DNA from: Henckelia pumila
Lineage: Eukaryota; Streptophyta; Magnoliopsida; Lamiales; Gesneriaceae
DNA: 64,000 nucleotides
Direction: 5' to 3'
NCBI RefSeq assembly: GCF_033568475.1
Contig: NC_133123.1
Span: 23,298,622-23,362,621 of the forward strand
Shown here: positions 46,357 through 58,889 of the stretch, piece after piece
Layout: every line of letters starts with the position of its first letter
How positions within the stretch are numbered: position 1 is the stretch's first letter
Made by a program: the position numbers and the translations under genes
Notes under the pieces: generated by a model
Told to the model about the DNA's origin: nothing
Seen by the model: only the letters and a program-made list of their open reading frames with translations
Databases searched by the model: none

Positions 46357-46949
46357 TGATGATGTCGAAATTTTACCTCGGGTTCGGTCTGGTAGAATGG
46401 ATCCTCCAAATCCTTTAGAAAGTAGGTCAGGTCGGGTATGGCAGAACTGCACAAGCAACAGCTAGGTCAAAGGGACGCCGAAAGTGTTTTCGGTGTGACC
46501 CTTCCGATGCCTAAGTCAGTGTCTTGAAGGCAGAGGGTATGATTAATGCGAAAACTGAGAGATATGAGTGCGTGAATATAAAAGTGAGTAATGAATAATA
46601 CAACCATAACAATACCTGTATTTATAGGAAAAATAGAGTAAGTTACCTAGTCGAATTATAACATGTCCTGTACTGGGACTCTTCATCCATTGGACCGCCT
46701 TCAAGTTTATCCCCATCTCATAAATATCTCGAGATGGTCAAACTTATCCACAATGCATGTAAGAGAAGTCCATCCAGCACATTAGGGGCCAGCTCTGGTC
46801 GGCCCATAAATAACAGCCCAGTTTAAGTAAAGCCCTAACAGGTGTAAAACTGGGCTGGACCTTACCTAATGATTATAATTCAATAATTGGGCCAACCCTC
46901 ATAAACCCATAACGAACGGATTCGGGTTAAATAATTTCACGGGGTATCA
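46357..46949 (-). repeat. 5' LTR of the Tat element
   Basis: 593 bp, pairs with 36115-36708. Differences include GGGTTCGG for GAGTTCGG, CTTCCGATGCC for CCTCCGAAGCC and one missing A near the right end. Confidence 0.93.
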
Positions 46950-46954
46950 AAGTT

Positions 46955-47163
46955 CCTTCGCACGGAACTCTAAGGATGAATGGAGATGAAGCGGCTCATT
47001 TAACCTATTTTATTAACTAATTATCATTATGAATCAATTGCTCGTAAGTTAAAATAATTAATGTTATTGATCAAATTGTTATGATATGCAGCAGACCGAG
47101 AACAATGGCGGTGAAGATTGCCCATCATGGTTGGAATTGGCACACCTCGCTGAGCTACAAGCT
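46955..47163 (+). other. Unit A sequence right of the Tat insertion
   Basis: CCTTCGCACGGAACTC onwards matches 58677-58890, confirming that the Tat element split a pre-existing unit. Near 47090 the frame TENNGGEDCPSWLELAHLAELQ begins after a splice-acceptor-like ATGATATGCAG, the upstream part of the gene fragment described next. Confidence 0.6.
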
Positions 47164-47792
47164 AAAAAGTCCGCCGTCGAATCAAGTGTTCGAAATGTAG
47201 AAGACAAACTCAATAGGTATATCGAGACACTACAAATAAAACCGTGATCAAGGTCGGCCAAGGTGAAGAAGGGAAGGCCGTGAGAATACTTTTGAAGAAC
47301 AATCCGAACTGGAGAGGCACTTCAAAATTCTAGATACCTACAATCAACAACTACAATTTGAAATACAACTGAAAACTATTTTGAAAGACTTGGACAAAGA
47401 AGACAATGTCACTATTAAACTCTCTAAAAAATAATATTGATCACATGTTAGGATTTTAAGTTTAATTTATAATTTTATGAATGTTAAATTAAACTTAAAA
47501 TCCTAACATGTGACTAATATTATTTTTTCGAGAATTTAATAGTAACATTGTCTTCTTTGTCCAAGTCTTTCAAAACACTTTTCAGTTGTCTTTCAAATTG
47601 TAGCTTTTGATTGTAGGTATCGAAAATTTTGACAGTGCATCTCCAGTTCGGATTGTTCTCCAAAAGTATTCCCACAACATCCACTTCATCACCTTGGCCG
47701 ACCTTGATCATGGTTTTATTTGCCAGTGTCTCGATACACCTGTTGAGTTTGTTTTCTACATTTCGGATACTTGATTCGACGGCGGACTTTTC
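47164..47792. repeat. Inverted repeat of an unidentified gene fragment (unit A)
   Basis: Arms at about 47164-47469 (+) and 47484-47792 (-), tail to tail with a loop of about 14 bp. The - arm still encodes 63 residues (47520-47711, MIKVGQGDEVDVVGILLENN...) and reads open upstream as KSAVESSIRNVENKLNRC; the + arm has stops. Arms are roughly 90 percent alike by eye. The protein is lysine-rich and partly coiled-coil-like; the family was not recognised. Transcription through it would give a long hairpin RNA. Confidence 0.8.
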
Positions 47793-47799
47793 GGCTTAT

Positions 47800-48935
47800 A
47801 ATTCTATGAATATCCATCGATTTCCTTGTACTTTATCCTATATTCCTATTACATCTATGATCTATTATATTAGTTTATTACCACTACAATGTTGATATAT
47901 ATATAAAACTACAGATATACTATTAAATATAAAAATATTATTATTAAAGTATTAGAGTAGGTAAAGGATATTTCGGTTCATATTGAGTAAAATTAAATAG
48001 TTAGTCATCTTCTTTATTTGGAAACTAATAGGTCAATCATTTAAGATTAATAAAAATAATTGGTAAGTAATAATATAATATTGAAAATAGATAAACTTCA
48101 ATGCAATTATGCAAAGTATTTAAACGATGAGTTATATATTTTTAAAATATGAATACAAATATTTTTTTAAAAGGTGTGCTAATCTGTTTTAGAAGTTTTG
48201 AATTTACCAGTTTTTCCTCTATACAAACTATCGTGATTTTATATTTAAATTAATTAAATTAAATCACATAATTTGACTTAAGTTATGTGGTCAAATTGAA
48301 TAGATGAGGCGGGGGCAGGATTTTAATTTGTGGTCAGTGTCCCTAAAAATAATTAAAAATTTTCGTTTCATACATGTATAAAATTAAGTGGTTTTTTCTC
48401 CTGAAAAAATAAACTTGCTGATCATATTCTGGCATGCGAGAGTAACTAATGAAGAAATAATTAGGATTGCAAATCTTTCCGACCCTATTTAATTTTGTGT
48501 TAATACATTATTTGATTTGATTGATAGATTATAATTTATTTGATTTAATTGATGTAAAATTATTAATTAATAAATAAATAAATAATATGACGAAAATAAG
48601 GCGAAATTAATTTGGATAAGTTATACATAGATTAATAATACATCAAACCAAACAATGTCTATTTTTAATATAATGATTCTACAGACTAATTAAGTTAGAA
48701 TTTGAGTTGAATTGGGAAATATATATGTGTCAGAGTAATTCAAGAATTTCCTACCTTAAATACATAGCCAAGCTAGCCATGGATTTAGGTTAATGTAATT
48801 AAAGAAACACAAAAACTCGGACGGTGTCATGGGTCGACTTGAACCGAGTAATTGATTTGTTCCTAATCATAATTCGAGAAATCGTTTCCATAAATATATA
48901 ATTATCCCAAGGAATTTGTTTGCCTTGTCACCCGA
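47800..48935. other. AT-rich upstream region of F-box unit B, non-coding
   Basis: Matches 59540-60310 (upstream of unit C), with landmarks AAAGGTGTGCT, GATGAGGCGGGGGCAGGATT, TGATCATATTCTGGCATGCGAG and GACCCTATTTAATTTTGTGTT. Its right end (GTAATTGATTTGTTCCTAATC) also matches 9548-9640 left of the copia element. No gene seen. It is the likely upstream sequence of the F-box units. Confidence 0.65.
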
Positions 48936-51096
48936 GGAGAATATGGGCTTTTTTAAAAAAATAATATAAAATTAATTATAAATTATAAAAATATATCATT
49001 TAGTAAAATTTATAAAACTATTATAATCCGGAACTTAGAGTCCCGGATTTGGCAGGAATTCTGCCATGTGTGGCAGAACCATGGCAGGCTCGTGCCAAAT
49101 CGGGACAAAGCGTCTCGAATTCTTTTTTTTTCTTTTTTTTTAAAAATTGAAATTAGTAAAAATAATAAATAAAATCCAGTCAACAATATTTAATTAATAA
49201 ATCAAAGATTTAAATATTTATGCACTAAAATAATTATCATAAAATGAAAGTAATTCCATTTAATTAATTTTTCTTTAATAAATTAATTAATTGACTAAAT
49301 TTATAAATTAAAATTAGTTTTATTAACTACATTATTAATATAAATATTAAGTAGTTAAGTCAGAAACAAATTCCTTGTCACGACAGCGCACAACTTTCCG
49401 AATTTTTTTAAAAAATTAATATAAAAATTATTTTTTTATAAAATATATCGATTTTAAAAATTTAATTAAACTGATACAATCCAAAACAATATATGTTTTG
49501 GATTCAACAGGTATTATGCTATGAGTTCTGTCATAATGACACAACACCTATTGAATCCGGGATAGATTCTCTTGGATTCAAAAGGTTTTATTATTTTTTT
49601 GTCGATAAATAGTTTCGGATAGAATGAAAAAACGAAAGAAAATTAATTGATTTGATTTACTAAATAAAAAATATTTAATTAAATGGAATTATAATAAAAA
49701 ATTAAATATTGTGGGCACGTTGAAAATGGTTTAATTTGTACATAATCAACTTATAAAGTCAATTTTACCATTTACCTACATTATTTTAAAGCCTAATATT
49801 TTTTTAAAATTAAAATAGATACTTATTTTATTTTTCAAAATTATTTTATTAATACAATTATAAGCATAAATTTATATTTATTTAAATTTTATATTATAAA
49901 AAAAGATCGTACTGATTGTACGAAATATTTTAAATATTAATTAATACAAACATGCATATACACACACACACATGTATATATAACAATTAATAGATTATAT
50001 ATTCAAAAATAATATATATTAAAAATATATAATAAAAGATATTTTTCTGTTCATCTATGTTATAAATTTATTATTTATATTAATCAAATTAAAAATAATA
50101 TATGTGTGTGTATATTTTCATTTATGATCTAAACATTTGTTGAAATTTTTTTCTTATACATAATATATAATCTTTTTTTTATAGTATAGTAATTAGTAAA
50201 TATGAATTTATATTTAAAATTGTAATTAATATAATTATTTAAAAGACAAAAATATGTATGTAGTTCAATTAATCAATTTAATAACAATATTCAACTTAAA
50301 GGCAATTTAGTTCAAGGGCGAAATTGCCTTTTAAGTTTGATCATATACCAATTAAACCATTTTCAATAGTTCATGTATCAATTTGACATTTTATCAATAG
50401 TTCATGTACCAAAATAATTTTAATCTTTCATAAAAATAACTAATTGACTAAATTTATAAAATAATTAGATTTAGTTTTATTAATTACACTATTAATATAA
50501 ATATTAAGTAGTGTATTAATATTGCTAATATGAGTATATAAAGTAAAAAAAATTACAGTTATAAGTTTAATTAGTATAATATTATTATTATGGTTTTATT
50601 TGATAATATTTTGTATTAAAATATTAGAATTTATAAATTAATTTTTCATAAAACATAATAATTAATTTAATTTACAAATATTTTCTATAAAAAATAGAGA
50701 AATTACGACACAAAAACAAATGAAAAGTAAGTTACGATTTTTAAAAAAACATTAATTCATATTACAAGTAAAAATTGTACAAAAAAATTAAACACATTAT
50801 TATCAAGAAATATACAATTAATAAAATAATTAATTATTACATATTAATTTTTAACAAATCACTCGAATGAAATTAGAAACAAATTCAACAAATATGATAA
50901 TAATCTAAATATATTTAAAAAATATTATAATAATAAATATTTAAAAAACATAAAATTACTTTAAGATTAATATTAACATTAGTATTAAATATTAATAGTA
51001 TTTATCATTTAACAAAATGATACATTTAAAAATAATAAAATATTATGATATATTAATATTAATATTAAAATTTAAATATTATTTTTAAATACAGAC

Positions 51097-51982
51097 TGAT
51101 GATGGTGGTAAAACCAGGGCCTGGGCTATCAGGGTAGTGTTGTGGGCCTGATGTGGTGACCGGGCTAATGAAAGTGATATATGAACTGCCCTTCCTTAAT
51201 CGAGATGAACTGCACACCAAAAAAGGGGATAAAAAGCACGTTAGTGGGACGCCGGAGGAAGTTCCGGCGGGGCCACTTCGATGCTTAAGTTAGACTTAGA
51301 AATAGAGTGGGCTTTTTAGAGAAAAATGAATATAGTGCTTTTGAACTTTAAGTGAACATACCTCTACCAATATCTGTGACCAGATATTTAAAGGCCTTGG
51401 AGTGAGAGTGTCACTCCGCAATTCCAGGGTAGTGGCCACGATCTGGATCGTGGGTGTGGTAGTTGCCCATGTTTGCCTGTCACGTACGATGAACCCGGAA
51501 AGCTAGGGTTGGTGATAATCGTGGGGATCATGCCCCTAAAACACGGGCCTTAAATAAGTCCTGCAGACCTGGTTTTCCGGGCTCCTGAGGCTACTGGGCT
51601 ACCTTAATACAGCCCTACCAGTCTGGGTCATTCGTGTCCCGAGCCCCCTGGCTTACCGGGACATCACTACTCATCCCAAAAATAGTCGGGCTAGAGTCTT
51701 AATCACTGTCTCGACTTACGGTTCCGCCACCCTTGCTTTAATACAACCCTGTAATCCCTGACTGTTTATGCCCCTGTTTCCCAGGGCATATGCGGCCCTG
51801 CTCCCCGGTCTTGCCGGGGCATCACTACTCAGCCCAAAAATAGTCGGGCTAGAGTCTTACTCGTTGTCCCGACTTACGGTTCCGCCACCCTTGCTTTAAT
51901 ACAACTCTGTAATCCCTGACTGTTTATGCCCCTGTTTCCCAGGGCATATGCGGCCCTGCTCCCCGGTCTTGCCGGGGCATCA
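51097..51982. mobile_element. Solo LTR nested in the MULE-like element
   Basis: 886 bp, TGATGATGGTGG...GGGGCATCA, flanked by the perfect 5-bp duplication CAGAC at 51092-51096 and 51983-51987. TG...CA ends, GC-rich body unlike its AT-rich surroundings. Start resembles the Tat LTR (TGATGATG), so a Tat-type gypsy origin is likely. Contains two copies of a 158-bp direct repeat (from 51662). Confidence 0.88.
51662..51977. repeat. 158-bp direct duplication inside the solo LTR
   Basis: CATCACTACTCA at 51662 recurs at 51820 and the partial CATCAC at 51978, an exact 158-bp period, two full units. They differ at a few positions (CATCCC/CAGCCC, AATCACTG/ACTCGTTG). Confidence 0.9.
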
Positions 51983-52805
51983 CAGACAATATTTACTTTT
52001 TTTTATTATAATAACCTTTAATTAAATATTCTTTTATGTAGTGGATTAACCCAATTAAAGAATAAGTTTTTTTTTTTTTCATTTTCTTATTTTATCCGAA
52101 ACTATTTATTGACAAAAAAAGTGATGAAACTTTTTGAATCCGAGAGACTCTGTCCCAGATTCAACAGGTGTTGTGCCACTATGGTAGAACTCATGGTAGA
52201 ACATCGGTTGAATTCGGGATAAATTGTTTCGGATTGTACTAGTTTTATGAAGTTTTTAAAATTAGTTTATTTTATTAAAAAATTATTTTTATATTAATTT
52301 TTTAATTAAAATAACCGGAAAGTTGTGTGCTGACGTAGCACAAGAAATTTGTTTCTAACTTAAGTACTTAATATTCATATTAATAGTGTATTTAATAAAA
52401 CTAATTATAATTATTTTAAAATTTTAGTCAATTAATTAATTTATGAAACATTAAAGAAATTAATTAAATGAAATGACTTTTATTTTATGGTACTTATTTT
52501 AATAAAAAAATCTTTAAAATCTTTGATTTATTAATTAAATATTATTAACTATATTTTATTTATTATTTTTACAAATTTCAAATAGATAAAAAAAAAAAGG
52601 AATTCAGGACACTTTGTCCCGGTATGGCAGGAGCCCTGCCATGGTTCTGCCACCATGGCAGAGGCCTGCCAAATCCGGGACTTAGTGTCCCGGATTGTAA
52701 TTGTTTTATAAAGATTTAAAAAATGGTTTATTTTTATAAATTTTTTAATAATTCTATATTATTTTAATAAAAAAGCCGGAGAATATGGATATCCTACTTC
52801 CCTTA

Positions 52806-53630
52806 GGGCATCTCCAAGCAGGGTTTCTCTCCAACCCTGAACGCTACTTTAAAGTAGCGTCCAATGGTTTTTAACCCTGCGTTTGCGCCACATTTGGCGC
52901 AGGGGTCTTTTACTTTTTTTTTTTAAATTTTTTATTGTTATTTATTATTTATATTAAATTAATATAAAATAATAATAATTTAAAAATAAAATTTTAAATA
53001 TTAATAATGATTTGTAATTCGAGGGCTCTTTTACTTTTGTTTTAATTCTTTTTTTTGTTATTTTTTATTTATATAATAAATAATTTTATTAAATTTATAT
53101 AAATTAATAATAATTTTAAAAAAATTTAAATATTAATAATGATTTGTAGTTATGGTATTATTTATGGAATAAATATTTTGTGTTATAATAATTAAAATAT
53201 TTAATAATTTTGGAGAATATTAGACAATGTAAATAAATAATACGAATTATATGATTGAATTAAACATTCAACATAAATTTATAATAAAAATACAAATTCA
53301 AATACATAACTAAGCATTGAAACACACAACTGAAATTAAAATACAGAATCAAATACTGAATAAATGCAAAGATGATAAACCAGAAACAAACTAAATCATC
53401 AATAATTTGGAAAATCTGATCCAGAACCAGATCCTCCAATATCACCAAAATATTGGCCAAATGAGTTGCCTTCTAAAAAAGTAAAGTAAAAGGAATAATC
53501 TGTTCAGAATATTCTTTTTAGAGTAAGATTTGAAGTAAGTGGGTTGGAGATGAATGTTATATTTGGTGCAAAAATTGCACTATTTTAGAGTAGAGCTGCT
53601 TTAAAATGAAGTTTTGGGTTGGAGATGACC
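52806..53630. mobile_element. PIF/Harbinger-type MITE
   Basis: 825 bp, begins GGGCATCTCCAAGCAGGG and ends GGGTTGGAGATGACC, flanked by TTA on both sides (52803-52805, 53631-53633). The terminal GGGCATCTCCAA and TTA duplication are those of plant Harbinger/Tourist elements. The interrupted unit is intact near 16130 (CTACTTTCCTTTAAATTCG). On the - strand near 53400-53470 a short stretch reads GNSFGQYFGDIGGSGSGSDF before a stop, perhaps a relic of an autonomous partner's gene. Confidence 0.82.
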
Positions 53631-53942
53631 TTACAATTCGTCTATCTATTTTTATATATAGCTTTCTCCTGCGCGTAAAATCGCAATCTGGCGACAATTT
53701 TCTTCTCCCCTAGCTCTTTTGTTTCGTTTATCTAACAAATTGATTTGTCACCATGAATGCAACTAAATCTCCCCTACAGATTATCGCAGTCTATTTCACT
53801 TGTAATTCGAGTGTCTTTTTTTGTTTATGGACTCAATAATAATGTTGTTAAGTGATTGTAGATAAATTGGAAACAATGAAAATCAAAGTAGGATAGCCAA
53901 GGGCAGAGTGCCGCGGAATTGGAAAGGTGCATCATCAAGAAA
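53631..53942 (+). promoter_or_regulatory. 5' region of F-box unit B
   Basis: Matches 16133-16540 and in part 61390-61540: TCTATTTTTATATATAG, CTCTTTTGTTTCGTTTATC, CACCATGAATGCAACTAA, GATAAATTGGAAACAATGA, GGAATTGGAAAGGTGCA. A TATA-like TTTTATATATAG lies at 53651-53662. It is the inferred promoter and 5' UTR of the pseudogene that follows. Confidence 0.5.
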
Positions 53943-54660
53943 GATGGAGATCAACAAGGTAATTTTATTAAATTAATTATTCTATGCATAATTTGTTTCA
54001 AATTAATAAATATATATATGTAGATCGAAGATGTTATGCATGATATAAACTTTAAACTAAATAGCAGCAGCAGGCAAGCATTAATTACTGCCAAGGGGTG
54101 GACAGAATCAGTGATCGATCTGCCGGATGATATTCTTGTCTCCGTGATCTCTAGGTTGACGGTGGCAGAGGCTACGGCCACCGGCGTCCTTTCGACTCGC
54201 TGGCGGCACCTTCACATCCTCATCCATGAAAAATTCGACCCTAACCCACCCCATGGGGTAATACCATCCATCGTCTCGTTTTCTGCCCATCTCAACAACA
54301 AATCTTCATCAGATCAAGGAATTAAGCTATAAATGGCGTCTTGGACTCGCACAGGGACGTTGGGATTTTGGAAGAATTCAGAGTGGATTTACCTTGTTTG
54401 CGGGGAGCCAATATGAAGAAGTGGCTCGAATTCGCTTTGGAAAGAAAAGTTGAAAACAATGCAGTAGTACCTGGCCTAGAATCTCTCAAAAAACTGTGTT
54501 TGCGAGGAGTTCATGTGGAAGAGAGAGATGTGAGTCTTTTTCTGTTATCCTTAGCTGGCCTCGAATGCCTTTCCATCTCATTTTCTGAGAAATTGAGAAA
54601 AGTAAGGGCCTTCGGGCATTCCAAGTTGAAGATATTGAACATCTCTTCATGTAAAAACAA
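53943..54660 (+). pseudogene. F-box/LRR pseudogene (unit B)
   Basis: Exon 1 is ATGGAGATCAACAAG at 53943-53957 with a GT donor; intron to about 54066 (AAATAGCAGCAGCAG). Exon 2 should read VDRIS-LPDD as in unit C, but a 4-bp duplication (GATCGATC) shifts the frame before the F-box; the F-box itself is readable in another frame (LPDDILVSVISRLTVAEATA, RWRHLHILIH). A ~40-bp insertion follows, and about 80 bp present in unit C is missing. LRR-like sequence returns (VPGLESLKKLCLRGVHVEER, LSLAGLECLSISFSEKL) and stops matching at about 54655. Exons 3 and 4 are absent. Confidence 0.85.
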
Positions 54661-54679
54661 CGATGAAAGGATATGATAA

Positions 54680-56875
54680 TTGAATTATTGATGATAAAAA
54701 AAAATTGAATTAGATAAGTATATATATATATATATATAGTAAAATTTGATTAAATATATGGTGTTTGGTGTGATTTTAATACTATTGATTGATTTTTTTT
54801 TTATTATGTTGTGATGAACAAATACCCCTATGATAATTTAATTAATTTGATATAATATTATATATTTTAATTATGAAATGAGATAACTACGAAGTATTAT
54901 ATTATTTTGCCTTTTTCCTGTTGTATTTTTAAAATCAAATGATACCTGTAAACTAAAGAATTAATCTTATAATATGAATAAATTTCCAAAACAATATATC
55001 ATTTACTTTCCATAATAAAATCGATTAGTTATGCCATTTTATTCCTTAAAATATTTCATAAATTTTTTTTTAAATTTTTCATTACAATAAATAATTTGAA
55101 TTTAATTAAGTCGCACAAATAGATTGCCACAAACTTCAGAGCTTTAAAAAATTGGTCCGACATCAATAACCATAATATTCTTCCATACGAAGTTGTATAG
55201 TTTCATTTTCATATAATCCTGAAATATAATTAACAAAATATGCCGCACTTTATGGTGTTTTTGTGAGAACCCGATTTTTAAATAAGAAAAGCCCATTCAA
55301 ATCGGGGTAATACAACCCAAGAATTTAACAAATTCGACCCATGAAAACTTAATTGTTGCGGTCCAAATTTCAAAACTTGGCAGTTAAGAAATTAGAATTT
55401 GAAATGACAATCAACCAAGGATTACAATAATTTTTTCTTCCATATTTTGGCCTCGTGATAGTCGAATTCTAGAGAATAGAATCAACTAAGTTTTGGGACA
55501 GATCTTGCAGAATAACTGTAGCCCTTATTAGCCAAAATTAAGGATGATTTATGCCTCGTAAAATCTGCAAATTCACTCCCTCTAACCCTATACTTACACG
55601 TTCAAAAGATGCATGCAGAAGAAACACACCTAAAAAACCACATAACAGAACTTTAGTTCGTCACTTTTACTAACATTAAAATTCAATCACCAACATTCCA
55701 AATATTTCACACTATGTTTTAAATATCTTGTACAAATTTCAACGAAATCCAATGGTTAGATTTCTCGAAAACACCTTCCCAATTGGATTGTACAAATTCC
55801 ACTTGAGAAAACCAGCAGCTTATGTTTGTCATTGTTTATGTGCTTCAAATTACATCAAAACCCAACCTACACCATTCACAACAGATTTCACCCTTTCTTG
55901 AATGTGTTGATCAAATTTCATATCGATATGACGATTCAAACGGTCTCTGACGCTTCTACAGAGTAACGGATTTTGGGACCTATGCAAATCCGAAAATTTC
56001 TCCCACTCTCCTTATTGTACGTATTCTTTTTAGTGACCTGCGTCATATCAACTAGGAACACACTTCATAATTTTCTAGACTTTTGGGCCTAGAGTTGTCC
56101 ATTCTCAAGAAAGATTGCTACCCATAGTATTATCCCAAGTTTGAGATACCGTTCTTCAACGAGGAGCGCACGTGAAGCAAAGAAATTTCGACCATCTAGG
56201 ATCCTCTCTCGTTTTCGTACCAAATAACGGTAAGTAGGCTTATGTATATGCTTTAAAAGATTATTGTATTTTCTTTAAAATTCGATCGTACACCATGTGA
56301 TTCATGTTTTTCTATGTATAAGATTTATTCTATTCCATATGATTCTTTCTTGTGATTATGTTTGCGTTGAAAGATTTGATCGTAAACCAACTGTTTCGTG
56401 TCCCCTGAATTTTACGTGTTTCATTCATTCCTTTCGGTTATTCGTTATGCTCCAAGATTTTTAAACGACACTGTTATGATTTTATTTTGAAGTGGAAAAA
56501 TATGTAATGTTATGGTCCTGTACGGTAGGTATAAAATCATACTTATGGCCTTGTACGATGGATATGATAATGATAATAAAAATGTTGTCCGTGCTTCGAC
56601 TGCAACTAAATTAAAAATGATGAAGATACTGTTAATACTATTAAAAATTATAAACTTAAAAAATAGCAATCAGGAGTTTTGTTTCCCTTGATAGGAAGTT
56701 GATATAAAAGTGAAAAATATTTGAGACTTAGTTGAAAATGGTCTAAATAGAGATAATGTGTGGTTATGTTTTAAAAACCGTATCAATGAAAAAATGGTTA
56801 TATATCATCTAAGGGCTCGCTCAATTTTTAAGTTCAACTCAGCCTCTCGAAATCTCAAATGTAGCACTGTGTGTA
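54680..56875. other. 2.2-kb AT-rich insertion between F-box pseudogene and its downstream segment
   Basis: No gene recognised. A TA run lies at about 54720-54740. From 55263 the sequence TGTGAGAACCCGATT resembles the start of some gypsy LTRs, with a plausible body to about 56300, but no end, TSD or partner was found. The small open frames here have no recognisable domain. Confidence 0.35.
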
Positions 56876-58676
56876 CACTATGCATGTCATATTTATATAT
56901 CTCATCGATACTACATTGGTTTGTTGCAAATTAGTGTGCGTACTATCGTGCGATATACTACGGAATTGTGTCAATCTATTAAGATAATTAAGGACGAAAG
57001 ACAAGAAGGGTCTAGACTGAGCTTCAGCCCAACCCAGCCCCTTCCTTTATTGGATATTGGCTATATATATATATATATATATTCTCAATTTGTAATGTTT
57101 TACACACTTCAGCCAGTGACGATTTATCATTTTAAACCCAGCCCACTACTTATTTAATTTCTTAAACCTTTAATTGTTCATCTCTTATTATTATTGGTGC
57201 ACAACTTGAGTCGTTGAATGACACTAGCTAGTCACGACTAGCCACTGCTTTATTGCACCAATTTTTTTTTAATTTATTCGTATAATTTGAGATTATGGTT
57301 TAATAATTTGTGTTACCTTTCATGCTATGTTTTTGTTGTTTTTTTTCACTTTTGTTTAAATATTTTTATTACTTCTGTATTTTTTGTGTTATGGAAATGA
57401 CATGATGTTTGCTAATATGGATTTTGTTAAAAATGATATATATCTTGTATTGAACTAAGTTAATTAGGTACTATTTATAAAGAAAATAATATGTGAAAAT
57501 ATTGTTTTGTGTATATGATTTTTATTATCAAAATATTTGACAGCTCACGGTTTTGTTATTTCACAAAAAATTTTGTATAGTCTTTTCACGAATTAATTTT
57601 ATTACTATTACACAATATTTTTGTATATTCGTTGAATTCTTATCCTTAATTATTATATATTTTGGCGCATTAATATTTTGATAATGAATTCAACCCCAGA
57701 TAGAAATCTTGTCCTGCGTATAATTCTAGTTTTTGACGCCAATTATTACATATATTCTCTCAATATTGTACAAGTATATTCATAGTTTCTTAGAAAAATC
57801 AATCAATTTTTACCCTCAATTAACTTCGCCTATTATGCTTCGAAAAAAGAAATTAACTTCGCCTATTGGATTTTCTCACTCAAACTTTTGCAAGTAGGCC
57901 CACATAGTTCCAAAAACCGAAACCAGAAATTAATTTTTCAAATTCGATTTAAATAAAATTTAATTTTTGATAAAATTGCAAATTTGGTTTTGTATATTTG
58001 TCACTTTGAGATTTTGGTCTTCTATGTCTTCGCCCATTGGATTTTCTCACTCAAACTTTTGCAAGTAGGCCCACATAGTTCCAAAAACCTAAAAACGTTT
58101 TGTTTCCTCATTGTTTGGAATATATAGGAATCGTAACTTCAATTCCATGGTTTCGATTCTTATTTTTTAGACGTTATGATTTTGATTCCCAGTTATTAGA
58201 AACTCTCGTCTGGCTATTAACATGTGAAAGCAGCCACACAATCCTTACATACACTATCCAAAAATATTAAATTACCGAAACATTTGTCAAGTAAACCTAT
58301 ATACAAATTTATATAATTTTCGACAAAACATAAAACAAAGATTTATAACATATATATGTGCAAGTATGTTCCAAAGTATTATGAAATGTTCTAACAAAGA
58401 CTTCACATGATCACATAATATTCTCTAGCTAATTCTTCATGCAGAGTTTGTTACAACATTTCAGAGCATTGAAGTTACATGCCTTTGTACAAATTTACTC
58501 GGAAATATTTCTTAGTCAATTAATTCCATTAGAAAGTTGTATAAAGAGATTTGAGACAATCTTTGACCATCCTTTCTCGGATGTTTTAGAACAAATCGCT
58601 CACCTATATATTTGTGGGTCATCCGAAATGATTTTTAAAATTTATTAAGCAAATACAAAGAGCTCTCTTTCCAAGT
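56876..58676 (+). repeat. F-box downstream segment of unit B
   Basis: Diverged paralog of 16920-18882 and 34130-36114. It lacks the SINE (single CGTGCGATATACTACGG) and the Tat element (single CCAAGTTCCTTCGC), so it preserves both empty sites. No gene is supported. Confidence 0.75.
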
Positions 58677-58889
58677 TCCTTCGCACAGAACTCTAAGGAT
58701 GAATGGAGATGAAGCGGTTCATTTAACCTATTTTATTAACTAATTATCATTATGAATCAATTGCTCGTAAGTTAAAATAATTAAAGTTATTGACCGATCA
58801 AATTGTTTTGATATACAACACACCGATAGTAAGGGAGGTGAAGATTGCCCATCATGGTTGGATTGGCACGTCTCGCTGAGCTACAAGCT

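Larger units (their letters stand above)
36115..46949 (-). mobile_element. Complete Tat-lineage (Retand-like) Ty3/gypsy element
   Basis: 10.8 kb, flanked by AAGTT at 36110-36114 and 46950-46954. From 5' to 3' on the - strand: LTR 46357-46949, PBS, gag, protease, RT, RNase H, archaeal-type RNase H, integrase, 68-bp repeat array, antisense accessory gene on the other strand, PPT, LTR 36115-36708. The dual RNase H and antisense accessory ORF place it in the Tat group. The two LTRs differ at about 14 positions by eye over 593 bp, so the insertion is not very recent. The paralogous unit at 58672-58680 has the empty site CCAAGTTCC. The element has frameshifts in gag and between RNase H and integrase. 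Confidence 0.95.
48946..52777. mobile_element. Long-TIR, MULE-like DNA transposon, non-autonomous
   Basis: Terminal inverted repeats of about 770-790 bp (48946-49713 and 51986-52777) begin GGCTTTTTTA and are flanked by a perfect 10-bp duplication GGAGAATATG at 48936-48945 and 52778-52787. TSD length and long TIRs fit Mutator-like elements. The TIRs carry palindromes with TCCGGGACT...AGTCCCGGA and TGCCATGGTTCTGCCA. The centre is AT-rich with no transposase frame, and holds a nested solo LTR. Related units lack the insertion at the same place (GGGAGAATATCC context near 9633 and 16119). Confidence 0.8.
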
